5,763 bases of DNA from Oscillospiraceae bacterium (lineage in GTDB: Bacteria > Bacillota > Clostridia > Oscillospirales > Oscillospiraceae): NCBI GenBank assembly GCA_017405545.1, contig JAFRAF010000028.1:1-5763 (forward strand). The letters run 5' to 3'. The notes under the pieces were generated by a model. That model was given only the letters and a program-made list of their open reading frames with translations. It did not search any database and had not been told where the DNA came from. Below, in pieces: positions 1 through 5,763 of the stretch. The translations under genes and the position numbers were made by a program. Numbering within the stretch: position 1 is the first letter of the stretch; every line of letters starts with the position of its first letter.

Positions 1-862
1 CAGCCAGGAAGCAGCGGACGCTGCCGAGGGCGAAGACGCCCAGGCTGAGGAGCCCGCAGAAGAGGCTGAGGACAGCCAGGCCGAGGCCGCCTCTCCCACA
101 GCTGCATTTTTGGACGCAAAGCTCGTGGCCGAGGGCGGATCTTCTGGCGCTGAGTGTATTGTCGCTGACGAGTATCTTTCTCAGGCCGAGTTCGTTGAGG
201 CTGACAGCCTGCAGTACTCCCTGATGGAGGTTGCCGCTTCCACCGCTGACGTGGCAGTAGTCGACTCCACCATGGCCTATTATCTGGTCGGCAAGGGCGT
301 ATATGAGGACCTGTCTGTGGTCCCCGACATTGTCCTCTCCTCTGAGGAACTGGCCATAGGCTTCCGCACAGGCTCCAATGCCGTAGCTCAGGTCAACGCG
401 GCTCTTGACGAGCTCAAGGCCGACGGCACTCTGCAGGCCATCGCTGACAAGTACGGTCTTGGCGATGTTGTCATCGACTGGAGCGATCAGGACGCCGCCA
501 ACGAGGAGTCCGCTGATGAAGATGATTTCGCTTTCATTAAGGACAAGGGCACCATGGTCATCGGCATCACCGATTATGAGCCCATGAACTACTACGCCGA
601 GGACGGCAGCATCACCGGATTTGACACCGATCTCGCCGTTGCAGTCTGCGAAAAGCTGGGTGTAACCCCCGAGTTCGTTGAGATCGACTGGGACAACAAG
701 GAGATCGAGCTGAACTCCAAGAACATCGACTGCATCTGGAATGGCTTCACCTATACTCCCGAGCGCGATGAGAATATGGATTTCTCCTACCATTACATGT
801 ACAACCAGATAGTCATGGTGGTACGCACCGCCGATCTGGACAAGTACACCCCCGCTGCATAA
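1..862 (+). CDS. Amino acid ABC transporter solute-binding protein, family 3, domain halves in swapped order (5' partial)
   Basis: Extracytoplasmic binding protein of a polar amino acid importer. The reading frame is open from base 2 to the left edge, so the start and any lipoprotein signal lie outside; 286 residues are visible. In order they are: an acidic Ala/Glu-rich segment (about residues 1-33); lobe 2 and the C-terminal lobe-1 helix of an SBP_bac_3 domain (about 34-154, ending ADGTLQAIADKYGL); an acidic linker (about 155-174); then the N-terminal lobe-1 segment (about 175-286, with GSITGFDTDLAVAV and TPERDENMDFS) up to the hinge strand, then TAA. Compared with GlnH/HisJ, the Arg that binds the ligand carboxylate (codon 764-766) and the lobe-2 Asp that binds the amino group (codon 263-265) are both present, so the ligand is probably an amino acid; which one cannot be read from the sequence. 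The two parts add up to one complete domain in reversed order: either a circular permutant, or the end of a longer tandem protein. The permease and ATPase downstream support the transporter role. Family assignment is firm; the architecture depends on upstream sequence. Confidence 0.9.
   Translation, partial: SQEAADAAEGEDAQAEEPAEEAEDSQAEAASPTAAFLDAKLVAEGGSSGAECIVADEYLSQAEFVEADSLQYSLMEVAASTADVAVVDSTMAYYLVGKGVYEDLSVVPDIVLSSEELAIGFRTGSNAVAQVNAALDELKADGTLQAIADKYGLGDVVIDWSDQDAANEESADEDDFAFIKDKGTMVIGITDYEPMNYYAEDGSITGFDTDLAVAVCEKLGVTPEFVEIDWDNKEIELNSKNIDCIWNGFTYTPERDENMDFSYHYMYNQIVMVVRTADLDKYTPAA
2..100 (+). other. Acidic Ala/Glu-rich low-complexity segment of the binding protein
   Basis: About 33 codons made almost only of Ala, Glu, Asp, Gln, Ser and Pro (for example EEPAEEAEDSQAEAA), with QAE-type triplets recurring. 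Segments like this commonly follow the lipidated Cys of Gram-positive binding lipoproteins and act as a flexible tether. Here it leads straight into lobe 2 (FLDAKLVAEGG) and not into the usual lobe-1 start. It is thus either the N-terminal tether of a permuted protein or a linker between two domains. The left boundary is outside the window. Confidence 0.7.
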
Positions 863-926
863 GCTGATACCTTTTCCCTTTCGGACTTTTCCGGAATCAT
901 AAAGACATAATAAAGCAAAACGACAA

Positions 927-960
927 CCATTCCCGCCCGGCATCCTGCCGGGCGGGATGG
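927..960 (+). promoter_or_regulatory. Strong GC-rich hairpin between binding-protein and permease genes
   Basis: Bases 931-942 pair perfectly with 946-957 (12 bp, mostly G/C) around a three-base loop TCC; 927-929 can pair with 958-960 across a one-base bulge at 930. No T-run follows on either strand, so it is not a classical intrinsic terminator. Its place between the gene for an abundant binding protein and the genes for its membrane components suggests a 3' mRNA-stabilising element or partial attenuator that keeps permease and ATPase levels lower, as known for REP hairpins in other transporter operons. The structure is seen; the role is inferred. Confidence 0.7.
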
Positions 961-967
961 AGATTCC

Positions 968-973
968 AAGGGG
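968..973 (+). promoter_or_regulatory. Ribosome binding site of the permease gene
   Basis: AAGGGG lies 4 bases before the ATG at 978. It favours that start over the in-frame ATG at 957, whose first base is in the hairpin stem and which has no good Shine-Dalgarno sequence before it. The spacing is slightly short. Confidence 0.6.
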
Positions 974-977
974 TAAA

Positions 978-1628
978 ATGGAAACTTTCATAAATGTATC
1001 ATTAAATCTTTTGGGCGGATTCAGGTATACCGTCCTTCTTTTTGCATATACGCTGCTGATAGCTCTTCCTCTGGGGCTTATTATCTCCTTCGGCTCAATG
1101 AGCAGCTTTAAACCCCTCAGATGGCTTACAAGGACATTCGTATGGATAATAAGGGGAACGCCCCTTATGCTGCAGCTCATAATAGTATTCTACGCGCCCG
1201 GTCTCATCTGGGGTATTTCCGCTTTCGGACGGATGGAGGCGGCGATAATCGCTTTCGGAATAAACTACTCCTGTTATTTTTCCGAGATATACCGCGGCGG
1301 CATAGAGGCGATACCGAAGGGGCAGTATGAAGCCGGTCAGGTTCTCGGTATGAAAAAGGGGCAGATATTCCTGCAGATAATCCTTCTGCAGGTTATAAAG
1401 CGGATACTGGCGCCAATGTCCAACGAGGTCATAACGCTGGTAAAGGATACTTCACTTGCCAGGATCATCGCCATCACGGAGCTTATATATATCGGTCAGA
1501 AATATATCACGGCTTCAGCGCTTTTGTGGCCGCTGTTCTACACCGGCGTATTCTATCTTGTATCATGCGGACTGCTTACCCTGCTGTTCCAGTATACCGA
1601 GCGGAAGCTCAAGTACTTTGCTGTTTAA
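978..1628 (+). CDS. Polar amino acid ABC transporter permease (HisM/GlnP family)
   Basis: Inner-membrane subunit that forms the translocation channel of an amino acid importer. From the ATG at 978 it has 216 residues, normal for the family. Hydrophobic segments are visible at about residues 17-38, 52-75, 86-102 and 183-204, with a further amphipathic stretch around 130-145. RGTPLMLQL (59-67) is the family motif in the second helix region. The cytoplasmic EAA loop that docks onto the ATPase is clear at about 102-125 (SEIYRGGIEAIPKGQYEAG followed by QVLGM), and VKDTSLARII (about 155-164) is also typical. The usual LPQA after the EAA loop reads LLQV. Only one permease gene is present, so a homodimer is likely. 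Isoleucine is coded mainly by ATA (17 of 28), unlike the binding protein. The ATPase gene starts 12 bases after its stop, so the two are co-transcribed. The substrate is not identifiable. Confidence 0.93.
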   Translation: METFINVSLNLLGGFRYTVLLFAYTLLIALPLGLIISFGSMSSFKPLRWLTRTFVWIIRGTPLMLQLIIVFYAPGLIWGISAFGRMEAAIIAFGINYSCYFSEIYRGGIEAIPKGQYEAGQVLGMKKGQIFLQIILLQVIKRILAPMSNEVITLVKDTSLARIIAITELIYIGQKYITASALLWPLFYTGVFYLVSCGLLTLLFQYTERKLKYFAV

Positions 1629-1632
1629 GGAG
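1627..1632 (+). promoter_or_regulatory. Ribosome binding site of the ATPase gene
   Basis: AAGGAG overlaps the permease stop codon and stands 8 bases before the ATG at 1641, ideal spacing. The in-frame GTG at 1635 would be only 2 bases away, so the ATG is the likely start. The overlap points to translational coupling with the permease. Confidence 0.8.
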
Positions 1633-1640
1633 CTGTGGTC

Positions 1641-2426
1641 ATGCCTATTCTTGAAGTAAGTAACATTTCCAAGAGCTTCGGCTCCACTGAGGTATTAAAA
1701 GATATAAACTTTGACATGGAAAAGGGGCGTACCCTTGCCCTTATCGGCTCGTCCGGCAGCGGAAAGACGACTCTGCTGCGCTGCCTTAACTTTCTTGAGA
1801 CTCCGGACACAGGCGTAATCAAGGTCAATGACGAGGTGCTTTTTGACGCATCCGACCCCAACACAAACAAGGATTCGGAGAAACGTATAAAGAGGCTTCA
1901 CTTCGGCCTGGTATTCCAGTCGTTTAATCTTTTTCCCCAACACAATGTGCTGAAAAATGTCACACTTGCAAAGGAGCTGCTGGCAAAGGAACGCCCGGAC
2001 TACAAGCAAAACAAAAAACAGATACTCGGAGAGATCGAGGAACAGGCCAGGGAGGTACTTGACAGCGTAGGCCTGTCAGAAAAGATGCTGAACTATCCCC
2101 ACGAGCTTTCTGGCGGCCAGCAGCAGAGAGTCGCTATAGCGAGAGCTCTTGTACTCTCCCCCGACATCATTTGTTTTGACGAGCCCACCAGCGCACTCGA
2201 CCCTGAGCTCACAGGCGAGGTGCTGAAAGTAATAAAGGGCCTCGCCGAGAGAGAGACGACCATGATAATAGTCACCCATGAGATGCAGTTTGCCCGTGAC
2301 GTATCCGACGTGGTTCTGTTTATGGACGATGGCAGAATTGTCGAGCAGGGTCCCCCCGAAGAGGTGTTCGGCAATCCCAAAGAGGAACGCACAAAGCATT
2401 TTCTTGAGCGCTATTTTGAAGGCTGA
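1641..2426 (+). CDS. Polar amino acid ABC transporter ATP-binding protein (GlnQ/HisP family)
   Basis: Cytoplasmic ATPase that drives the importer encoded with it. The 261 residues form one complete nucleotide-binding domain with all motifs intact: Walker [10 protein letters not shown] (36-44), Q-loop Gln93 in [13 protein letters not shown] signature [15 protein letters not shown] (156-170), Walker [14 protein letters not shown] (176-188) and switch His213 in VTHEM. RCLNFLE after Walker A and the FNLFPQHN and THEMQFARD stretches are typical of the amino acid (PAAT) subfamily. Length is close to the usual 240-260; a Lys/Glu-rich stretch at about 115-135 accounts for the excess. It is bound upstream to the permease (12-base gap) and downstream to the racemase (1-base gap). 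Confidence 0.95.
   Translation: MPILEVSNISKSFGSTEVLKDINFDMEKGRTLALIGSSGSGKTTLLRCLNFLETPDTGVIKVNDEVLFDASDPNTNKDSEKRIKRLHFGLVFQSFNLFPQHNVLKNVTLAKELLAKERPDYKQNKKQILGEIEEQAREVLDSVGLSEKMLNYPHELSGGQQQRVAIARALVLSPDIICFDEPTSALDPELTGEVLKVIKGLAERETTMIIVTHEMQFARDVSDVVLFMDDGRIVEQGPPEEVFGNPKEERTKHFLERYFEG
2418..2422 (+). promoter_or_regulatory. Ribosome binding site of the racemase gene
   Basis: GAAGG, inside the last codons of the ATPase gene, lies 5 bases before the ATG at 2428. It supports that start over the longer open frame reaching back to 2278, which only overlaps the ATPase gene. Confidence 0.55.
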
Positions 2427-2427
2427 T

Positions 2428-3219
2428 ATGAATATCAGATTTGTAAAGCTGAACCCCACCGAGAATATCACTCTGCTGGTGCTCAATCCCGTTCCGAGAC
2501 AGCATCACAAGCTTATCGCCTCAAAACTCATGTCTCTTTATCCGGACGCTGAGCAGGTGGGATACCTTGAACCGGCTGCGTCATCGGAAACGGACGCCTC
2601 CCTTCAGATGATGGGCGGCGAGTTCTGCGGGAACGCGGCCATGGCCACTGCGTCGTATGTCTCCCACGGGAGAGCGTGCATCAAGCTTGATGTTTCCGGC
2701 GCCGACAGAGTTGTTACATGCCGGGTAAGGAACACTCCCCGGGCCACATTCGGCTGCGTGGACATGCCGCTGCCGGTTTTAATACGCGATACCGAATGCC
2801 CTGTCGGTAAGCTGACAGAGGTGCGTTTTAAGGGTATAACCCATTACATATGCGAGCACAGGAATATTGAGAACCTTGAAAAGGCGGACATTGAGCGATC
2901 ACTGCTTGATATCGCAGCTGCGGACTCAGCCGACGCGATAGGCTTCGTCATGTATGACCCGTTCCGCGAGTATATAAAGCCCCTTGTATATGTGCGCCCT
3001 ACAGAAAGTCTTGTCTGGGAACGGGGCTGCGGCAGCGGCTCCGCCGCAGTAGGAGCGTATCTGTCCCACAGGAAAAACTGTCCCGTAAATGTGTGCATTA
3101 ATCAGCCGGGCGGTATTATCCGGGTAGATACGGAATGTGATGCTGATAGAATCACCGCACTCAGGATTGAGGGAAAGATCGAGATACAGGGCGAGTATGA
3201 AGTGGATATTGACATTTGA
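2428..3219 (+). CDS. Cofactor-independent amino acid racemase, DapF superfamily, CntK (histidine racemase)-like
   Basis: Cytoplasmic enzyme expected to interconvert L- and D-forms of an amino acid by a two-base mechanism without PLP. It has 263 residues, as usual for this fold. Each half carries one catalytic cysteine in its motif: Cys67 in GGEFCGNAAMA and Cys201 in WERGCGSGSAAVG. The N-terminus lacks the GLGNDF motif of true diaminopimelate epimerase. Instead NPTENITLLVLNP, EQVGYLEP, IGFVMYD, PLVYVRPTESLVWE and NQPGGII match, from memory, the pattern of S. aureus CntK, the histidine racemase of staphylopine synthesis (catalytic Cys72 and Cys204 there). No CntL- or CntM-like metallophore genes are in the window. 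The ATG is one base after the ATPase stop, so the gene is translationally coupled to the transporter, implying the transported amino acid is its substrate or product. Racemase class is firm; histidine as substrate is inference, and other amino acids are possible. Confidence 0.82.
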   Translation: MNIRFVKLNPTENITLLVLNPVPRQHHKLIASKLMSLYPDAEQVGYLEPAASSETDASLQMMGGEFCGNAAMATASYVSHGRACIKLDVSGADRVVTCRVRNTPRATFGCVDMPLPVLIRDTECPVGKLTEVRFKGITHYICEHRNIENLEKADIERSLLDIAAADSADAIGFVMYDPFREYIKPLVYVRPTESLVWERGCGSGSAAVGAYLSHRKNCPVNVCINQPGGIIRVDTECDADRITALRIEGKIEIQGEYEVDIDI

Positions 3220-3233
3220 CCCTGATAAATATG

Positions 3234-3272
3234 AAAAAACAGCCTCTCACTTTGCAAAGAGAGGCTGTTTTT
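3234..3272. terminator. Bidirectional intrinsic terminator between racemase and deoC
   Basis: A 9-bp stem CAGCCTCTC (3240-3248) / GAGAGGCTG (3259-3267) is flanked by six A on the left (3234-3239) and five T on the right (3268-3272). It therefore gives a hairpin plus U-tract on both strands. It lies 14 bases after the racemase stop and 23 bases beyond the deoC stop, and can end both convergent operons. Confidence 0.9.
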
Positions 3273-3295
3273 ATTCTGCTTTGTTTACGGACGAG

Positions 3296-3952
3296 CTATT
3301 TCCCGAGAGCTTTTATAAGAGAGAGCACAGAGGATGTGCCCAATCTGTCAGCACCGCATTCGATGAATTTTTCCGCGTCTTCAAGCGTCCTGATGCCGCC
3401 GGCAGCTTTGATGCCGGCTCTGTCCCCTACGCTTTCCCGCATGAGACGGACATCTTCAAATGTGGCACCGCCCGTGGAAAAGCCGGTGGAGGTTTTGACA
3501 TAGTCGGCTCCGGCATCGCAGGCGACCCTGCACAGCTGTCGCTTTTCATCATCGCTCAAAAGGCAGGCTTCAATGATCACCTTCAGTGGACGGCCCTCGC
3601 AGGCCGTCTTTATCTTGCTTATCTCCCCTGCTATGTCATCCCACAGTTGGGATTTGACCCAGCCGATATTGACGACCATGTCTATCTCATCGGCGCCGTT
3701 TTTCACCGCGTCGGCGGCTTCGAAAGCTTTTACCGCAGTAGTCGAATAGCCGTTTGGAAAGCCGATGACAGTGCAAATGGGCACTCTGCCGGCAGCGTAC
3801 TGGGCGGCCTGCCTGACAAAGGAGGGCGGAATACACACTGTGGCGACGCCGTATGTGATACCGTCATCGATAACGGACTTGACCTCGTCCCAGGTGGAAT
3901 CCGGCCTTAACAGAGTATGCTCAACTCTCGAAAGAATGAATCCGTGATCCAT
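3296..3952 (-). CDS. deoC: Deoxyribose-phosphate aldolase
   Basis: Class I aldolase of deoxynucleoside breakdown: 2-deoxyribose 5-phosphate to glyceraldehyde 3-phosphate and acetaldehyde. The 218 residues have the full (beta/alpha)8 pattern of the short bacterial form: EHTLLRPDST (11-20), TVCIPPSFV (38-46), TVIGFPNGYSTTAVK (61-75), EIDMVVNIG (89-97), KVIIEACLL (124-132), YVKTSTGFSTGGAT (151-164) and GIKAAGGIRT (180-189). The Schiff-base lysine should be Lys153, with Lys182 and Asp91 as the assisting residues. The ATG lies 4 bases after the ilvE stop; the only Shine-Dalgarno candidate (AAGG, 3965-3968) is inside the end of ilvE at a long 12-base spacing, so translation probably depends on ribosomes finishing ilvE. 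No other deo or nucleoside genes are next to it. It ends at the shared terminator. Confidence 0.95.
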   Translation of the reverse strand: MDHGFILSRVEHTLLRPDSTWDEVKSVIDDGITYGVATVCIPPSFVRQAAQYAAGRVPICTVIGFPNGYSTTAVKAFEAADAVKNGADEIDMVVNIGWVKSQLWDDIAGEISKIKTACEGRPLKVIIEACLLSDDEKRQLCRVACDAGADYVKTSTGFSTGGATFEDVRLMRESVGDRAGIKAAGGIRTLEDAEKFIECGADRLGTSSVLSLIKALGK

Positions 3953-3956
3953 CTGT

Positions 3957-5024
3957 CTATTTTACCTTGACAATCCATCCGCGGGTATCGGGGATGCGTC
4001 CCCACTGAATACCGGTGAGCTCATCGTACAGCTTCTGTGTCAGCTCGCCGATCTTGCCGCCGTTGATCACATAACTCTTGCCCTTGTAGGCTATCTCGCC
4101 GACAGGAGAGATAACTGCCGCGGTGCCGGTGCCCCATATCTCCTCGAGCTTGCCGTTTTCGGCCGCCTCGACGAGCTCATCGGCGCTGATAAGGCGCTCC
4201 TCCACATCGTAGCCCCATTCTCTGGCTATCTGGAGTATTGACCTTCTTGTGATGCCGGGCAGTACTGTGCCGTGGCAGGAGGGTGTGCAGACCTTGCCGT
4301 CGATCTTGAACATGATGTTCATGGCGCCGACCTCTTCAACATACTTCATCTCGACGCCGTCGAGCCAGAGCACCTGTGAGAAGCCTTTTTCGGCCGCCCT
4401 GTCGGCTGCGCGGAGGGAACCGGCGTAGTTTCCGCCGCATTTGGTGAATCCGGTGCCGCCGCGGACGGCGCGTACATCCTGATCTTCAATCATTATCTTG
4501 ACCGGGTTGATGCCCTCTGAATAATAGCTTCCCGAGGGGCTGAGTATCATGCAGAATATATAGGTCTTGCTGGCGTGCACGCCTACGCCCACTTCATCAG
4601 CGAACATGAAGGGACGCACATAAAGGCTGGTATCCTTGGCGGTCGGTACCCAGTCAGCGTCGATTTCAACAAGCTTCTTAAGGGCTTCAACACAGAACTC
4701 GGGATCCACCTTGGCCATGCACATACGCTCGGCGGAGTCGTTCATTCTGTTGAAGTTATCAATGGGACGGAAGAGCTGTATATGGCCATCGTCAGTGCGG
4801 TAGGCCTTAAGGCCCTCAAATATCTCCTGCGCGTAGTGGAATACCATAGTCGCAGGGTCAAGTGTGAAGGGACCATAGGGGACGATCCTCGCGTCGTGCC
4901 ATCCGACCCCTTCTGTGTAGTTCATTACGAACATGTGGTCTGTATAGATCTTTCCAAAGGGCATTGTGTCCATATTGGGCTTCTGCTTCGGGTTTTCAGT
5001 AAGCTGAATCCTGATCTGTTCCAT
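3957..5024 (-). CDS. ilvE: Branched-chain amino acid aminotransferase
   Basis: PLP enzyme of fold type IV that transfers amino groups between glutamate and the keto acids of leucine, isoleucine and valine, the last step of their synthesis or first of their breakdown. At 355 residues it is the long form, like eukaryotic BCAT and Bacillus YbgE. Motifs in order: FGKIYTDHMFVMNY (23-36), HYAQEIFEGLKAYR (63-76), SLYVRPFMFADE (133-144), TGFTKCGGNYAGSL (191-204) with the PLP lysine at Lys195, EEVGAMNIMF (230-239) with cofactor-contacting Glu231, LPGITR (255-260) and GTGTAAVISPVG (298-309). No truncation is seen. An AGAAGG ribosome binding site (5032-5037) lies 7 bases before the ATG. metG is 39 bases upstream and deoC 4 bases downstream, all in the same direction. 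Confidence 0.96.
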   Translation of the reverse strand: MEQIRIQLTENPKQKPNMDTMPFGKIYTDHMFVMNYTEGVGWHDARIVPYGPFTLDPATMVFHYAQEIFEGLKAYRTDDGHIQLFRPIDNFNRMNDSAERMCMAKVDPEFCVEALKKLVEIDADWVPTAKDTSLYVRPFMFADEVGVGVHASKTYIFCMILSPSGSYYSEGINPVKIMIEDQDVRAVRGGTGFTKCGGNYAGSLRAADRAAEKGFSQVLWLDGVEMKYVEEVGAMNIMFKIDGKVCTPSCHGTVLPGITRRSILQIAREWGYDVEERLISADELVEAAENGKLEEIWGTGTAAVISPVGEIAYKGKSYVINGGKIGELTQKLYDELTGIQWGRIPDTRGWIVKVK

Positions 5025-5063
5025 CGTATTACCTTCTTTTATATAAATTTTTATAATAAGCCC
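5025..5063 (-). promoter_or_regulatory. AT-rich metG-ilvE spacer with ilvE ribosome binding site
   Basis: The 39-base spacer holds a clear AGAAGG (5032-5037) at 7 bases from the ilvE ATG. Most of the remainder is A/T, with several TATAAA/TATATA-like stretches that could serve as a -10 box. No convincing -35 box at proper spacing was found in the end of metG, so a separate ilvE promoter is only possible; the ribosome site is firm. Confidence 0.5.
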
Positions 5064-5763
5064 TTATTTGCCCTGCTGTGCCTTCTCAAGGGCGGCCAGC
5101 TCCTTGGCAGCGTCTATTCTGGGGAATATGGCGGGGCCTTTTGCAACGCTTGTATCCTGGGGCAGTACTCCGAATGCCGCGCTGTCCCAGGTGCTGAGTT
5201 CCTCAGGCACGCCGATCTGTTCGAATATCTTTTTGCATGAATCGGGAATTACGGGCTGGAGCATGACGGTGCATACCCTTATGCTCTCAAGGAGATTATT
5301 GAGCACTCTCGCAAGTCTGGGCTTGAGCGCCTCGTCCTTGGCGAGGACCCAAGGCATGGTTTCGTCAATATACTTGTTTGCTCTGGAAAGAACCTTGAAG
5401 ACCTCAATGATGGCGTTCTGGAACATGTACTTGTCCATATTCTGAGCATAGATATCACGAAGTCCGTTTACCATGGAGATAAGCTCTTCATCCTCCTGCG
5501 CCGGCTCCGCAGTACCTGAAGCTGTGAGATTGCCGTCAAAGTATTTGATGACCATGGACACTGTTCTGGATACCAGATTGCCCAGAGAGTTGGCCAGGTC
5601 GATGTTTATCCTGTTTATAAGAAGCTCATTGGAGAAGCTTCCGTCAGAGCCGAAGGGGAACTCTCTCATGAGGAAAAAGCGCAGTGAATCTGTGCCGTAG
5701 CGCTCAGCCAGGATATAGGGATCCACCACATTGCCCTTGGACTTGGACATCTTGCCTCCGTCC
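5064..5763 (-). CDS. metG: Methionyl-tRNA synthetase, C-terminal part (5' partial)
   Basis: Charges tRNA-Met with methionine in the cytoplasm. The 232 visible residues start within the class I catalytic core at the KMSKS loop (DGGKMSKSKGN, right at the window edge). They continue through GTDSLRFFLMREFPFGSDG, the stem-contact region, and the helical anticodon-binding domain with LANSLGNLVSRT and ANKYIDETMPW, both hallmarks of MetRS. The HIGH motif and zinc-binding insert must lie beyond 5763. The protein stops soon after the helical domain (FPRIDAAKELAALEKAQQGK), without the C-terminal EMAPII-like tRNA-binding domain many bacterial MetRS carry, so it is a short form. An internal ATG at 5750 is the Met of KMSKS and not a start. 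ilvE follows 39 bases downstream. Confidence 0.96.
   Translation of the reverse strand, partial: DGGKMSKSKGNVVDPYILAERYGTDSLRFFLMREFPFGSDGSFSNELLINRINIDLANSLGNLVSRTVSMVIKYFDGNLTASGTAEPAQEDEELISMVNGLRDIYAQNMDKYMFQNAIIEVFKVLSRANKYIDETMPWVLAKDEALKPRLARVLNNLLESIRVCTVMLQPVIPDSCKKIFEQIGVPEELSTWDSAAFGVLPQDTSVAKGPAIFPRIDAAKELAALEKAQQGK

Noticed and set aside
906..911. CATAAT as a -10 promoter box for the permease
   Set aside because: No TTGACA-like box at 16-18 bases upstream; a chance match in an AT-rich spacer cannot be excluded.
863..926. Remnant of a second lobe 2 after the binding-protein stop
   Set aside because: The stretch right after the stop was read in the stop frame and the next frame; both soon hit stops and nothing resembles the DLxGKxVxVxxGS lobe-2 start, so a simple frameshifted second domain is unlikely.
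957..977. Permease start at ATG 957
   Set aside because: It begins in the hairpin stem without a proper ribosome binding site; the ATG at 978 follows AAGGGG and gives a typical GlnP-like N-terminus.
2278..2427. N-terminal extension of the racemase into the ATPase gene
   Set aside because: The extension overlaps ATPase coding sequence in another frame. The ATG at 2428 has a ribosome binding site, and the protein from there matches the normal length and start of the family.
2428..3219. Assignment as diaminopimelate epimerase (dapF) or PhzF-type isomerase
   Set aside because: The N-terminal GLGNDF motif of DapF is missing, and both cysteine motifs are present, which argues against PhzF. The sequence blocks fit CntK-like racemases better, though substrate is not proven.
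3137..3910. Long + strand open frame of 257 codons
   Set aside because: It is antisense to deoC, whose protein is clearly recognisable; the + strand translation has no family features and begins inside the racemase gene.
4575..5240. + strand open frame of 221 codons
   Set aside because: Antisense to ilvE and metG; no recognisable domain and no good ribosome binding site.

Overview
The window looks like chromosomal DNA of a moderately GC-rich Clostridia-type Firmicute, perhaps an Oscillospiraceae/Ruminococcaceae-like gut anaerobe. That rests on inference from three things: a family-3 solute-binding protein with an acidic Ala/Glu-rich tether, strong AGGAGG-type ribosome binding sites, and the style of the MetRS and branched-chain aminotransferase sequences. 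No rRNA, tRNA, CRISPR array, phage or insertion sequence is visible, and no gap between genes exceeds about 115 bases.

Left half, + strand (1-3219): a polar amino acid ABC transporter set followed by an amino acid racemase. The order is solute-binding protein (5' end outside the window), a strong GC-rich hairpin, a single membrane permease, the ATPase, and a two-cysteine, cofactor-independent racemase of the DapF superfamily that most resembles the staphylococcal histidine racemase CntK. Permease to ATPase and ATPase to racemase are separated by only 12 and 1 bases, so these three genes should be one translationally coupled unit. The set suggests uptake of an amino acid whose configuration is then inverted in the cytoplasm, or handling of a D-amino acid.

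The most striking item is the binding protein. The visible part holds one full family-3 domain in swapped order: lobe 2 plus the C-terminal helix first, then the lobe-1 N-terminal segment, ending at the hinge with a stop codon. Because an acidic tether-like segment comes directly before lobe 2, the protein may be a natural circular permutant. The alternative is a one-and-a-half-domain tandem protein whose first lobe-1 segment lies upstream of the window. Both amino-acid-anchoring residues (Arg and Asp) are kept.

Right half, - strand (5763 down to 3296): metG (methionyl-tRNA synthetase, C-terminal part only), then ilvE (branched-chain aminotransferase), then deoC (deoxyribose-phosphate aldolase), tightly packed in one direction. 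They converge on the racemase operon, and both sides share one bidirectional hairpin terminator at about 3234-3272.
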